From Leptolyngbyaceae cyanobacterium (lineage in GTDB: Bacteria; Cyanobacteriota; Cyanobacteriia; Cyanobacteriales; Aerosakkonemataceae), in the NCBI GenBank assembly GCA_036703985.1, contig DATNQN010000029.1:302674-366673 (forward strand): a stretch of DNA of 64,000 nt, given 5' to 3'. The notes under the pieces are model-generated. The model worked only from the letters and a program-made list of their open reading frames with translations. It was not told the origin of the DNA and did no database searches. Position numbers and translations under genes: made by a program. This document shows, one piece after another, positions 9,613 to 18,588 of this stretch (position 1 is its first letter; each line of letters starts with the position of its first letter).

Positions 9613-9626
9613 GAGCTTTAAAGCTC
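9613..9626. repeat. 14-bp perfect palindrome
   Basis: GAGCTTTAAAGCTC lies in the gap between ntcA and the DUF3084 gene, about 115 bp upstream of the latter. It is self-complementary without spacer. It may be an operator or chance; no function is assigned. Confidence 0.3.
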
Positions 9627-9739
9627 GATCGTACTCCTCAAGAACTGAAACTGAGCCAAAAAATGATGATATTTACAGGCAGGAGCAGCCTAAAAATCCC
9701 ATTTCCAAATCAGAATTGGGACTATTAATGTAGCTGAAT

Positions 9740-11473
9740 ATGACCACCGGGTTAATCCTGATTGCAGCAATTTTGGTGTTGGGAGGAGTGATCGCATCGG
9801 TGGGCGATCGAATGGGGACGAAGGTTGGAAAAGCAAGACTAAGCTTATTCGGTCTGCGTCCAAAAAATACGGCGGTAGTGATTACCCTCCTGACAGGTAG
9901 CCTGATTTCTGGCACTACGTTGGCAATTTTGCTTGCTACCAACGAACAATTACGCACGGGTATTTTTAAACTAGAAAGTATTCAAAACAATCTTCGCAAT
10001 GCCCGTCAAGAAATAGAAAAAACCAGAACGGAAAAAAGTCAAGTAGAAACTGAAAAAAGGCGAGTAGAGGATGAGTTAACCACAGCTAAATCCGAACAAG
10101 TCGTAGCGCAAAAACGCTTAGATGCCACCAATCAAGCGTTGCAGCTAGCGCTTGCAAAACTGGCAGAAGCAGTAGCAAAACAATCTCGCACGGAAAATCA
10201 ACTAAGTCAAACTCAAAATCAATTAAATCAAACTAAAGGTCAGTTAAGTCAAACGGAAGGTCAACTGAATCAAACTAAAGGTCAGTTGAATCAAACTCAG
10301 AATCAATTAACTCAAACTGAAGAACAATTAAAAAATGTTTCTTTGCAAGCGCGAGATTTACGGGGAGAAATCCAAAAACTTCAGGCAGAAAGACAAGATT
10401 TGATCGCGCAGCGCAATCAGGTAAAAGCACAAATATCTGAATTGAAAGCGCAACTGGATCGACGGGATGAAAAAATAGCGGCACGCGATCGCACGATCGA
10501 GCAAAAAGATCGAAACATTACCGAACGCGATCGGTTAATCGCTCAAAAAAATGCAGAAATATCCACGCAAGATATAGCGATCGCTCAACGAGATGAAAAA
10601 ATAAATTCTCAAGATAAAACGATCGCTCAACGAGAGCAAGAAATCGCCCTTAGAGATCGCACGATTGCTAAGCGAGACCAGATAATAGCCCTGCAAGAAG
10701 GACGTTTAAAGGATTTAGAAAAACAATTGACAGACCGAGAAATCCAAATTGCCGAACGCGATAAGCAGCTAACAGAAAGAGGACAAAAATTAGCTTTCTT
10801 AGAGCAAGAAGTAGCAACCCTCGAACAAGGCTATCAGGAATTACGGCAAGGCAACGTATCTCTATTAAGAGGTCAAGTACTTGCCTACGGCGTCGTTCGC
10901 ATTTTAGAGCCAGAAGCGGCTCGTCAAGCAGTAGATCAGCTGCTATCAGAAGCTAATCGAGTAGCGATACAGCGTACTAAACCAGGTAATAAAGATTTGA
11001 AGGAACAAGTAATTCAAATCAGGCAAGCAGAGGTTAGTCGATTAATCGAACAAATTGATGATGGCAAAGATTATGTAGTGAGAATTCTATCGGCGAATAA
11101 CTATGTTTTAGGAGAATCTGCCATTCAAGTATTTGCTGATGTAGCGCCTAATCGAATTGTTTTCCAAGCTGGTGAAGTAATCGCGGCAACTTCTGCCGAT
11201 CCCGGCTCTATGACAGAAGAAGAATTGCGGCAAAGAATTGACCTACTAATCGCGGCTTCTCAATTCCGCGCTCGTCGGGCGGGAATTGTCGCTGATAAAA
11301 TCCAAATTGGCGACGATCGCATCGAAACTCTGACTCGTTTTCTAGAGCAATTAAAACAGTCTACAAAACCTTTAGACGTGCAATTGATCGCCTCAGAAGC
11401 AACTTATACATCTGGGCCAGTAAAAATGGATTTGTTAGCAATCCAAGGTGGACAAGTGATGTTTAGAACGTAA
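9740..11473 (+). CDS. DUF3084 coiled-coil membrane protein
   Basis: A 577-residue protein matching the cyanobacterial DUF3084 family. Two N-terminal hydrophobic helices (residues about 3-22 and 45-66) flank the conserved GDRMGTKVGKARLSLFGLRPK segment. Residues about 75-370 are a long coiled coil rich in Gln, Glu and Lys, built from two internal repeat series: QTxNQLNQTKGQL-type heptads near 155-195, and RDRTIxxRDxxI-type units near 240-330. The last 200 residues form the globular DUF3084 region. It probably sits in the inner membrane with the coil on one side. Its function is unknown. The following gene is a YqgF-like protein in the same orientation. Confidence 0.85.
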   Translation: MTTGLILIAAILVLGGVIASVGDRMGTKVGKARLSLFGLRPKNTAVVITLLTGSLISGTTLAILLATNEQLRTGIFKLESIQNNLRNARQEIEKTRTEKSQVETEKRRVEDELTTAKSEQVVAQKRLDATNQALQLALAKLAEAVAKQSRTENQLSQTQNQLNQTKGQLSQTEGQLNQTKGQLNQTQNQLTQTEEQLKNVSLQARDLRGEIQKLQAERQDLIAQRNQVKAQISELKAQLDRRDEKIAARDRTIEQKDRNITERDRLIAQKNAEISTQDIAIAQRDEKINSQDKTIAQREQEIALRDRTIAKRDQIIALQEGRLKDLEKQLTDREIQIAERDKQLTERGQKLAFLEQEVATLEQGYQELRQGNVSLLRGQVLAYGVVRILEPEAARQAVDQLLSEANRVAIQRTKPGNKDLKEQVIQIRQAEVSRLIEQIDDGKDYVVRILSANNYVLGESAIQVFADVAPNRIVFQAGEVIAATSADPGSMTEEELRQRIDLLIAASQFRARRAGIVADKIQIGDDRIETLTRFLEQLKQSTKPLDVQLIASEATYTSGPVKMDLLAIQGGQVMFRT

Positions 11474-11591
11474 AACCTGACAATTTATTTCGTAAGAGCG
11501 TTTAAGCAAGTCCAGCAATTTGTTATATTGATATACCGATCGACTTGTTGATTATTACCGTAATTTTAGCCATTGATTATAATTAAATATT

Positions 11592-12047
11592 ATGTCTTCT
11601 AGCCCTAATCCCGCTCCCGCTCCAGATCAGCCAGTAATTTTAGGTTTCGATCCAGGTCGTCAGAAGTGTGGTTTAGCAGTGATGGCAGTGGATCGGAAAC
11701 TACATTACCATCAAGTAATTTCCTCAGAAAACGCGATCGCCACCATAGAAAGTTTAAGAAAAAAATACCCAGTGTCCGTATTGGTAATGGGGGATCAAAC
11801 TACTGCCAAGCAATGGAAAAAACAATTAGAAGAAAATTTAATGCTACCACTGAGGATAATTTTAGTGGATGAACGTTACAGTACCTTAGAAGCACGCGAT
11901 CGCTATTGGCAAATGTATCCTCCTTCACTGATTTATCGCTTAATTCCCCAAGGAATGCGACCTTTACCTCGTCCGATAGATGACATAGTTGCGATCTTGT
12001 TAATTGAAAGGTACTTGGAGCGTTTATCAGGAAGTAGAGAATCTTAA
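11592..12047 (+). CDS. YqgF/RuvX-like RNase H-fold protein
   Basis: A protein of 151 residues with an RNase H-like fold. VILGFDPGRQKCGLAVM near residue 15 carries the first catalytic Asp, LVMGD is the third strand, ILVDERYSTLEARDRYW carries the central acidic motif, and RPIDDIVAILLIERYL carries the closing Asp pair. These match the YqgF/pre-16S rRNA nuclease superfamily. This is a cyanobacterial side branch rather than canonical YqgF, so a Holliday-junction or rRNA-processing role is only inferred. It sits 118 bp behind the DUF3084 gene and may be expressed with it. Confidence 0.75.
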   Translation: MSSSPNPAPAPDQPVILGFDPGRQKCGLAVMAVDRKLHYHQVISSENAIATIESLRKKYPVSVLVMGDQTTAKQWKKQLEENLMLPLRIILVDERYSTLEARDRYWQMYPPSLIYRLIPQGMRPLPRPIDDIVAILLIERYLERLSGSRES

Positions 12048-12260
12048 ATCTTAAATTTATCCCGATCGATCGAGAACTTTTCTTTACCCGTATTCAGCAT
12101 AAAGATACGGATTAAATATTTATACCAAATCCGGGCCTACTACCTTCTTTTTCAGCGGCAATGTTACTTCCTCTCTTAACCCCTTTTTCTCATTTCCCCG
12201 CCCGAAGGTGATTTGGAATTAGTAGTTCATTAAATTAATTTGGCGCGGTTGTCGTTTACC

Positions 12261-12293
12261 AAAAACCCGGTTTTATAGAAAAACCGGGTTTTT
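12261..12293. terminator. AAACCCGG palindrome, bidirectional terminator
   Basis: AAAAACCCGGTTTT at 12261-12274 pairs with AAAACCGGGTTTTT at 12280-12293, giving a 14-bp stem with a 5-nt loop, T-rich on both strands. It lies between convergent genes, so it suits termination from both sides. It belongs to the dispersed palindrome family seen also near 17464, 55419 and 60920. Confidence 0.75.
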
Positions 12294-12331
12294 TAAATCT
12301 ATTAAAACTACTTTGACTGACTAATAGCAAC

Positions 12332-12595
12332 TTATAACTCGGCTCGAATTGTAAAAGCATAATCACCTCCAGGTTCTAACTTATAATCAGATTTTTCCAG
12401 AAATCGGCCCAGTGGTTCCTGAATTAACGCGCGTCCCAAGGATGGCTGAACGAATAACTTACCTTCTTTAAAACACCATTGGAACTGCCAGTCGTAATTA
12501 CCAGCCCTCACTTCCCCTTCGATTTTGCCTTGTTGCCAAGACTGTCCCGTAATGCGGACATAAGCAGTAGTTTCTGGCAGACGTTTAGCACTCAC
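12332..12595 (-). CDS. DUF3146-like small protein
   Basis: A protein of 87 residues without signal peptide or membrane segment. It has the pattern LPETTAYVRITGQSWQQGKI, then GNYDWQFQW and GRALIQEPLGRFLEKSDYKLEPGGDY, which I associate with the cyanobacterial DUF3146 family. It is probably a small cytosolic beta-rich protein of unknown function. Its end faces the DUF3084/YqgF pair across the bidirectional terminator, and its start is divergent from the GTPase gene. Confidence 0.65.
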   Translation of the reverse strand: MSAKRLPETTAYVRITGQSWQQGKIEGEVRAGNYDWQFQWCFKEGKLFVQPSLGRALIQEPLGRFLEKSDYKLEPGGDYAFTIRAEL

Positions 12596-12753
12596 GATTC
12601 GATGGCAAAAAACTTAAGACTTCAAATTTCATAGTAAACCTGCATACTTGTTTGCCACCAACGAACGAGGAAATATTTTGTCTCCCAATGAGAGACTAAA
12701 TTCTCCCACTCAGATAGTTAGGATCTAAAAAGAGTAATAGTGGAGGTTACCCT

Positions 12754-14232
12754 TTGACTGCTAGAGTTCCCGATCCTCCTTCCCGTCCGAAATCTTCGCC
12801 AAATGCGCCATCTAATCCTGGCCATCAAGAACGGGAAATGGAGAGCGTAATTTTCAATTTTGCGGATATTCAGGCAGAACTGAACTACAAACAGGCGCAA
12901 ACAGCCCTCAGAGAGATTGTCGCTAACTTGGATCTGACAGACCAAGAAAGAACGGGATTAGAGCCCGCGATCGAAGATTTAGAGACAATGTTGGATAAAC
13001 TAGACCGTTCCGTACTTCAGATTGCCGCTTTCGGGATGGTGGGGCGAGGAAAATCTTCGCTGCTGAATGCTTTAGTGGGTGAAAAAATATTTGAAACTGG
13101 CCCGATTCACGGCGTTACTCGCAACAGCCAGCGAGTAAACTGGTGTTATAGCCGAGAAACGGTAGGCGATCGCAATTCCGAAATTTTTCGAGTAGCTTTT
13201 ACAGGCAATAACAATTCTCAGATCGAATTAATTGACACCCCCGGACTCGATGAAGTAGATGGAGAAACTCGTGCTGCTTTAGCCCGCGATGTAGCCAAAC
13301 AAGCAGATTTAATCCTGTTCATCATTGCTGGCGACATGACCAAAGTAGAACACGACGCCCTTTCGGAACTGCGAAAAGCAGGTAAACCGATTTTGCTGGT
13401 ATTCAACAAAATCGACCAGTATCCGGAAGTAGACCGGATGGCGATTTACGAAAAAATTCGCGATGACCGGGTAAAAGAATTACTTTCCCCCAACGAAATT
13501 GTTATGGCAGCTGCTTCTCCTTTAGTAGCAGAAGCAGTGCGTCGTCCTGATGGCAGTTTGGGTGTCAAAATGAAATCCGGCAAGCCCCAAATTGAAGACC
13601 TCAAGTTGAAAATTTTAGAGATTTTGCATCGAGAAGGTAAATCTTTGGTGGCACTCAATTCAATGCTTTATGCAGATGAAGTCAACGAGCAAATTCTACA
13701 ACGAAAATTGGAGATTCGAGACAGCAGCGCTAACCGGATTATTTGGAATGCTGCCATCACGAAAGCAGTTGCGATCGCACTCAATCCCCTGACTGTCATC
13801 GACTTATTCAGCGGGGCTGTCATTGATATTGCTTTGATATTAACTTTGTCTAAGCTTTACGGCATTCCCATGACTCAACAAGGGGCAGTATCTTTGTTAC
13901 AAAAAATTGCTCTTTGCATGGGTGGTTTAAGCGCTAGCGAATTAGTTGCTACTCTTGGTTTGAGTTCCTTAAAAAGTTTATTTGGGATTGCAGCACCAGC
14001 AACCGGAGGCGCGTCTTTAGGTGCTTACGTATCTGTGGCAATTACTCAAGCAGGAGTGGCGGGTGTTTCTTCTTACGGGATCGGGCAAGTAACCAAAGCT
14101 TATTTAGCGAATGGGGCTGCTTGGGGCCCTGATGGGCCGAAAGCCGTGGTCGATCGAATTTTGGCTTCCCTTGATGAAACTTCTATTCTGAATCGACTTA
14201 AAGACGAACTGCGAGCCAAGCTGAATTTTTAA
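12754..14232 (+). CDS. Era-like GTPase with C-terminal hydrophobic domain
   Basis: A 492-residue protein read from a TTG codon, chosen because GGAGG at 12742-12746 lies 7 nt upstream and the frame is coherent from there. G-domain motifs are clear: G1 GMVGRGKS at 94-101, a G2 Thr in GVTRN near 122, G3 DTPG at 161-164 and G4 NKID at 218-221. The C-terminal half (about 330-470) has long hydrophobic helices rich in Gly and Ala, like the DUF697 domain of membrane-associated GTPases. The role may be membrane or ribosome related; this is inference. It is a single gene with no operon partner visible. Confidence 0.8.
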   Translation: MTARVPDPPSRPKSSPNAPSNPGHQEREMESVIFNFADIQAELNYKQAQTALREIVANLDLTDQERTGLEPAIEDLETMLDKLDRSVLQIAAFGMVGRGKSSLLNALVGEKIFETGPIHGVTRNSQRVNWCYSRETVGDRNSEIFRVAFTGNNNSQIELIDTPGLDEVDGETRAALARDVAKQADLILFIIAGDMTKVEHDALSELRKAGKPILLVFNKIDQYPEVDRMAIYEKIRDDRVKELLSPNEIVMAAASPLVAEAVRRPDGSLGVKMKSGKPQIEDLKLKILEILHREGKSLVALNSMLYADEVNEQILQRKLEIRDSSANRIIWNAAITKAVAIALNPLTVIDLFSGAVIDIALILTLSKLYGIPMTQQGAVSLLQKIALCMGGLSASELVATLGLSSLKSLFGIAAPATGGASLGAYVSVAITQAGVAGVSSYGIGQVTKAYLANGAAWGPDGPKAVVDRILASLDETSILNRLKDELRAKLNF

Positions 14233-14633
14233 GCGTAAATTGGGCAGGGGCAGGGGAAAATAGCGCTTGAAGATGTTTTCCCTGGTATCAAAATGCAATA
14301 TTTAATTGCTCTTTAGCTCGCCAAACTTTTTTTGTCTGGTATATCCAGATTATTGGGCTTTATTCATCATAGTTTGTTTAAAAAGAGGTTAATAATAAAA
14401 GATAAAAAGCGTTTTTGTGAGAAATTTGGTAGATTTGGTGAAAAAATCACAATTTATAGTCTAATAAATTTTAATTAATTCTCTTTTCACTGATAGCGGA
14501 ACTTGGCAAGGGATCTGCTTGTCCTCAAAAATGGTTAACTGCTGTGAAATTTGTTACAACCATTCCGTTGTTTGCATCTCCGGATGATACCATTTGCCAA
14601 GCTTAAAAATATTTAGCAGAGCCTAAATTTCCT
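14233..14633. other. Gap: upstream region of the SLH gene
   Basis: 400 bp with no gene. A G-rich heptamer-like run (GGGCAGG GGCAGGG) lies about 11 bp after the GTPase stop. The rest is AT-rich and probably contains the promoter of the surface-protein gene. No clear operator or riboswitch was seen. Confidence 0.4.
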
Positions 14634-16295
14634 ATGAAACGACAAAAGGTTTCCGATCGCGATCGAACTTCTTCTAGCAAATCTATTAAATTTTTCATAC
14701 CGATTGGACTAACAGCATTACTCGTTTCTGCTGGTAGCGGACTAATATCCCATCCAGCCAGTAGCTACGATCGATCGGCATCTTTAGAAATCGCTCAAGT
14801 TCCGATCGGTGAAAATATTATTTATGTAAATTCTCGTACTGGTAGCGATAGTGCTAATGCTGGTAGCCAAGCTACTCCTTATCGGACGATTACGGCTGCT
14901 CTCGCCTCTGCCCAGCCTGGTACGATCGTTCAATTAGCTACTGGTTCTTACACAGCACAAACTGGTGAAGTGTTCCCACTGACTGTTAAACGGGGTGTTA
15001 TTTTACGGGGGGAAGAATCTAGCAAGGGTCAAGGGGTAGTCATTATGGGTGGAGGTGCGTACCTCAGTCCCACCTTTGCCACTCAGAACGTTACTATCTT
15101 GGCGGAAAGAGATAGCCAAATTTTAGGTTTGACAATCACTAACCCGAATAAGCGGGGTACCGGTGTGTGGGTGGAATCTACAAATCCGGTGATTAAGAAC
15201 AATACCTTTACCGACAGTAAACGAGAAGGGGTGTTTGTCACTGGTGAAGGTAATCCCAAAATTGAAAATAACTTGTTTACTCGCAATGATGGGAATGGAA
15301 TTTCGGTAGCCCGTTCTGCTTCTGGCGAGATTCGCAGCAATACGTTTCAGAGTACTGGATTTGGAATTGCGATCGGTGGCAATTCTACGCCGTTAGTGGC
15401 AGAAAATCGGATTGTCCAAAATACTGATGGCCTTTATATTAACGATTCCGCTAGTCCGATCGTGCGTAATAACGTGATTCAAAACAATACTCGCGATGGA
15501 ATTGTGGTAACCATCAACGCTCAACCAGATTTAGGCACGGCGACCAATCCGGGAAATAACATTATTCGTAATAACGGAAAATTAGACCTGAATAATGCGA
15601 CTCGCACCAATACGATCGTTGCTGTCGGTAACGATATTAACCGCAGTCGGATTGCCGGACGAGTAGATTTTGTGGCAGCTACCGTCAGACCCCCAGCTGG
15701 TGGTAGTTCTTCAGCTTTTACAGATATCGAAGGTCATTGGGCTAAACCTTATATCGAAGCTTTGGCTAGCCGAGGAATTATTACCGGGTTTGAAGATGGC
15801 ACTTTTCGTCCCCGCGAACCAGTTAACCGCGCTCAATTTGCGGTGATCGTTAATAAAGCTTTTACTCCAGCGCCCCAACGCCCCGCCATCAGTTTTGTTG
15901 ATGTGGCAAGAAATTTTTGGGGTTTTCAAGCTATTCAATCTGCTTACCGGGGTGGTTTTTTGTCCGGTTACGAGGGGCGTCGTTTTCGACCCCAAGAGCA
16001 AATCACTAGAGTTCAGGCTCTAGTGTCTCTAGTGAGCGGTCTTAAATTACCTTCTGGCGATCGAAGCGTGCTTTCTCTTTATAAAGACGCTACTCAAATC
16101 CCCGGTTATGCTGCTCCTGCTATAGCAACCGCTACAAATCAGAAACTTGTTGTCAACTATCCCCAGCAAGATATTTTAAATCCCAATCAAGTAGCTACTC
16201 GCGCAGATGTAGCGGCTTTTGTTTACCAAGCACTGGTAAATAGCGGAAAAGCGGAAGCTATTGCTTCGCCCTATGTGGTGACGGTTTCTCCGTAA
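14634..16295 (+). CDS. DUF1565 beta-helix protein with SLH domains
   Basis: A 553-residue exported protein. A basic N-terminus and a hydrophobic stretch near 21-40 act as signal or anchor. Residues about 62-340 start with IYVNSRTGSDSANAGSQATP, the DUF1565 signature, and continue as a right-handed parallel beta-helix with repeated NNTF, NNVIQNN and GNP turns like pectate-lyase folds. From about 360 come S-layer homology repeats: FTDIEGHWAKPYIEALASRG, then FVDVARNFWGFQAI, and a third, more degenerate one. SLH domains bind peptidoglycan-linked polymers, so the protein probably sits at the cell surface, with the helix facing a polysaccharide. The substrate is unknown. Confidence 0.85.
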   Translation: MKRQKVSDRDRTSSSKSIKFFIPIGLTALLVSAGSGLISHPASSYDRSASLEIAQVPIGENIIYVNSRTGSDSANAGSQATPYRTITAALASAQPGTIVQLATGSYTAQTGEVFPLTVKRGVILRGEESSKGQGVVIMGGGAYLSPTFATQNVTILAERDSQILGLTITNPNKRGTGVWVESTNPVIKNNTFTDSKREGVFVTGEGNPKIENNLFTRNDGNGISVARSASGEIRSNTFQSTGFGIAIGGNSTPLVAENRIVQNTDGLYINDSASPIVRNNVIQNNTRDGIVVTINAQPDLGTATNPGNNIIRNNGKLDLNNATRTNTIVAVGNDINRSRIAGRVDFVAATVRPPAGGSSSAFTDIEGHWAKPYIEALASRGIITGFEDGTFRPREPVNRAQFAVIVNKAFTPAPQRPAISFVDVARNFWGFQAIQSAYRGGFLSGYEGRRFRPQEQITRVQALVSLVSGLKLPSGDRSVLSLYKDATQIPGYAAPAIATATNQKLVVNYPQQDILNPNQVATRADVAAFVYQALVNSGKAEAIASPYVVTVSP

Positions 16296-16327
16296 GTGCG
16301 ATCGCGCTTGTGAAAACCCTATCTAAC

Positions 16328-16400
16328 AGCCAAAGCGCCCAATTCTTGTTTTAGAGAACTGGGCGCTTTGGCTAAAAGTATTAAAAAGTTTGGGTTTTTT
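16328..16400 (+). terminator. Strong hairpin after the SLH gene
   Basis: AGCCAAAGCGCCCA at 16328-16341 pairs over 14 bp with TGGGCGCTTTGGCT at 16360-16373, and the stem can continue inward past one mismatch. A T run (GGGTTTTTT) follows at 16392-16400. It is probably the factor-independent terminator of the SLH gene. Confidence 0.7.
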
Positions 16401-16410
16401 ATAATTGTTA

Positions 16411-16485
16411 GGGTCTTTATGGGATTGACCCCATTAAAAGGTGAAAGGGGGTTGAACATTCAGGGTCTTTATATTGGCTGACCCC
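16411..16485. repeat. Two copies of a GGGTC...GACCCC motif
   Basis: GGGTCTTTATGGGATTGACC continuing CC at 16411-16432 recurs as GGGTCTTTAT...GCTGACCCC at 16463-16485. Each copy carries short inverted ends GGGTC/GACCC and a shared GGGTCTTTAT head. They are separated by 30 bp. Origin and function are unknown. Confidence 0.5.
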
Positions 16486-16678
16486 GTTTGACACTTTTTA
16501 TTGTGCAGCAAATATTGGAGAAACCTAATTTTCCTAATCTTTTCTTTATATTTCTTTCTGAATGTGTTAAATTGTAAAGAAATATTAAATACTTTGACTA
16601 TACTGTTACAGTTATGAATAGTAGCGATTGCTGCCTGGGGACGAACCAACCTACAGGTAGATTACCTAAAACCTATTT

Positions 16679-17269
16679 TTAAAGTGCCTGTTGAAAAGTT
16701 TTGATAGCATCAACATGATTCACCATATTGATGCAACGCAACAACAAATCAAGATCGATCCCTTTTACTTCTTCACTACTGGAAATCTTTTCATAATAAA
16801 ATCTATCTCCTTCTTGCCGCAGGTGATAAACTTCTAACACCCCATCTTCCCAAAACCAAACTTCCTTGATTTTTAGCCGCTTGTATGCTTCCAGCTTGTC
16901 GATCCCGCCACTGGAAAATACAATTTCGATCGCTAAGTCGGGATACCTTCGACCAGGCGCAAGTTTATAAGATTCATCTGCCTCTCGTTTGACACCTGCT
17001 GTTTCACTTTCTAGGGTCATCGATCCTGTTGGAGTAAAATCAAACCCTGCCATCAGCAAATAAAGCTCCAACAGCGCAGCGATCCTCTTTTTAACTGTTT
17101 CGTGGGGTTCTCCAGGCATTCGTCGGATCTCCAAAACTCCTTCTAGGAAAGAAAGTCGATAACCCGGACGGTCTAACAGTTGCTCTACTGCTTTGAACTC
17201 TCGCCAGGTCAGTCCCTCAAATAAAAGGGGTAATTCTTTTGTCGGTGTTGCGATCGTTGCTGGGATCAT
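16679..17269 (-). CDS. Uma2 family (DUF820) putative endonuclease
   Basis: A 196-residue protein of the Uma2/DUF820 family, a PD-(D/E)XK-fold group greatly expanded in filamentous cyanobacteria. The order of motifs fits: LTWREFKAVEQLLDRPGYRLSFLEG at the start, HETVKKRIAALLELY, GSMTLES, then the core YPDLAIEIVFSSGGIDKLEAYKRLKIKEVWFW. The acidic residues D and E-x-V in YPDLAIEIVF and the later K-E-V-W-F-W strand are as expected. Biological roles of Uma2 proteins are unproven. It stands alone with no partner antitoxin gene. Confidence 0.85.
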   Translation of the reverse strand: MIPATIATPTKELPLLFEGLTWREFKAVEQLLDRPGYRLSFLEGVLEIRRMPGEPHETVKKRIAALLELYLLMAGFDFTPTGSMTLESETAGVKREADESYKLAPGRRYPDLAIEIVFSSGGIDKLEAYKRLKIKEVWFWEDGVLEVYHLRQEGDRFYYEKISSSEEVKGIDLDLLLRCINMVNHVDAIKTFQQAL

Positions 17270-17447
17270 TTGAGTCTCCAGTCTGTTTTTCGATGAGAAT
17301 TTTAGAGATACGGCATCATTTATATTTTGTATGATGGAGCAAGATTTATGATGCTGTGTCCCTACTGAAAACTAGGCAGACATCTCGCCCAATTTCTGCC
17401 CCATATTTAAAATATTTTATAGTGTTTTTCAGATGATTGAGGTGCAA

Positions 17448-17480
17448 AGAAACCCGGTTTCTTCAAGAAACCGGGTTTCT
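17448..17480. repeat. AGAAACCCGGTTTCTT palindrome
   Basis: A 33-bp almost perfect palindrome: AGAAACCCGGTTTCTT and AAGAAACCGGGTTTCT around a single central C. It lies between the divergent Uma2 gene and the AbiEii-like gene, in a 310-bp gap with no other feature seen. Located between start codons, it is unlikely to be only a terminator. Confidence 0.75.
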
Positions 17481-17580
17481 GGGGAGAGAAAACAAAAGCT
17501 AATTTTTTGGTATGTGGTTGCGCTTTATTACTAAAGAATAACAACGTACCTACCGTAAATTATTTTAATCTAGATAAAAT

Positions 17581-18528
17581 ATGCTTACTGAACTGGAAAT
17601 ACCAGAAAATTTACCCTTTTTAGAGAGTTTGTGTTGGCAGAGAGAAGGGATAGCAAACCTTACACCTCTAGAGATGCTGAGACGATATGAAAGGGGATGG
17701 CATTATCGAGGCGTTTTGGCTGAATTGAATCCTCAAGAAGCTATATTCGTACAAAAATTAGCTCGATTGTATGGTTCGTGGTTAGAAATTAACGATATGT
17801 TTTTTCAAAATTTTCACCAAAAGATTATGGCGGTTCTCAATCAACTTGACGCTAACTTTTTGCAGGAATGTAAAGCTTATTTTGGCGGAGGAACTTTCGT
17901 TAGTTTGAATCACGGCGAGTATAGGTTAAGTAAAGATATTTATTTTCTTTGTTCGAGTGGAGAAGGCTATCGTTTGCTGCGTCAACAAATTGCAGATAGG
18001 GGTTATAATGCGATTTTTAGGAGTTGCGATCGCATTCGGCTTACTGGAGAAATTCAAGCTAACCAATATGGGGTAAGATTTCCCATTTTTGTTGAGGATA
18101 CTTTAATTAAATTTGAGATTGTCAGGGAAGGAAGAATTCAATTGGGAGAACCAGATTATCCGAGTTGGTGCCCCGTACCTTGCTTAAATATAATTGATAG
18201 TTTTGCCGAAAAGCTGTTAGCCAATTCTGACAGGTGGCTTGATTCGTCTGTGGAGTCGAGAGATTTAATCGATTTAGCCGTTCAAAGGCTAACAAGTCCT
18301 ATTCCCCAAGCAGCTATCGATAAAGCGGAAGCAGCTTATCCGGTGGTAGAACCTCTCAAAAAAGCTATCCTAAATTTTCAGGAAAAGCCCGATTATCGAG
18401 ATAGATGTTTTAGCGCTTTGAGAATTGTAGAACCGAGTGTAATTATTGATGGGATTGATTTATTGACAGGTGATTTTGGTTTGGAGAAGACAGTTAGAAC
18501 TTGGAAGGAAACTAGGGATAAGTTGTGA
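17581..18528 (+). CDS. AbiEii/AbiGii-like nucleotidyltransferase, altered motif
   Basis: A 315-residue protein. Residues from about 100 resemble the AbiEii/AbiGii nucleotidyltransferase family: GGGT at 102-105, then YRLSKDIYFL at 114-123, and a C-terminal LLANSDRWLDSSVESRDLIDL that fits the family pattern KLxAxxxRxxxRDxxDL. In active family members the second motif is usually S-x-D-I-D-F; here it reads S-K-D-I-Y-F, so D119 is kept but the second Asp is Tyr121. The first 75 residues form an extra helical segment not needed for the transferase fold. AbiEii proteins are toxins of type IV toxin-antitoxin and phage-abortive systems, but no AbiEi antitoxin gene is adjacent. Confidence 0.6.
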   Translation: MLTELEIPENLPFLESLCWQREGIANLTPLEMLRRYERGWHYRGVLAELNPQEAIFVQKLARLYGSWLEINDMFFQNFHQKIMAVLNQLDANFLQECKAYFGGGTFVSLNHGEYRLSKDIYFLCSSGEGYRLLRQQIADRGYNAIFRSCDRIRLTGEIQANQYGVRFPIFVEDTLIKFEIVREGRIQLGEPDYPSWCPVPCLNIIDSFAEKLLANSDRWLDSSVESRDLIDLAVQRLTSPIPQAAIDKAEAAYPVVEPLKKAILNFQEKPDYRDRCFSALRIVEPSVIIDGIDLLTGDFGLEKTVRTWKETRDKL

Positions 18529-18588
18529 TAATTTAAAGATAAAATTTTAAGCGCTATGGGGTTGGGGAGTATTATCTTTAGGAAAAAT

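Noticed and set aside
16434..16649. 71-codon minus-strand ORF upstream of the Uma2 region
   Set aside because: Starts and ends in repeat-containing sequence, AT-rich composition, no family resemblance.
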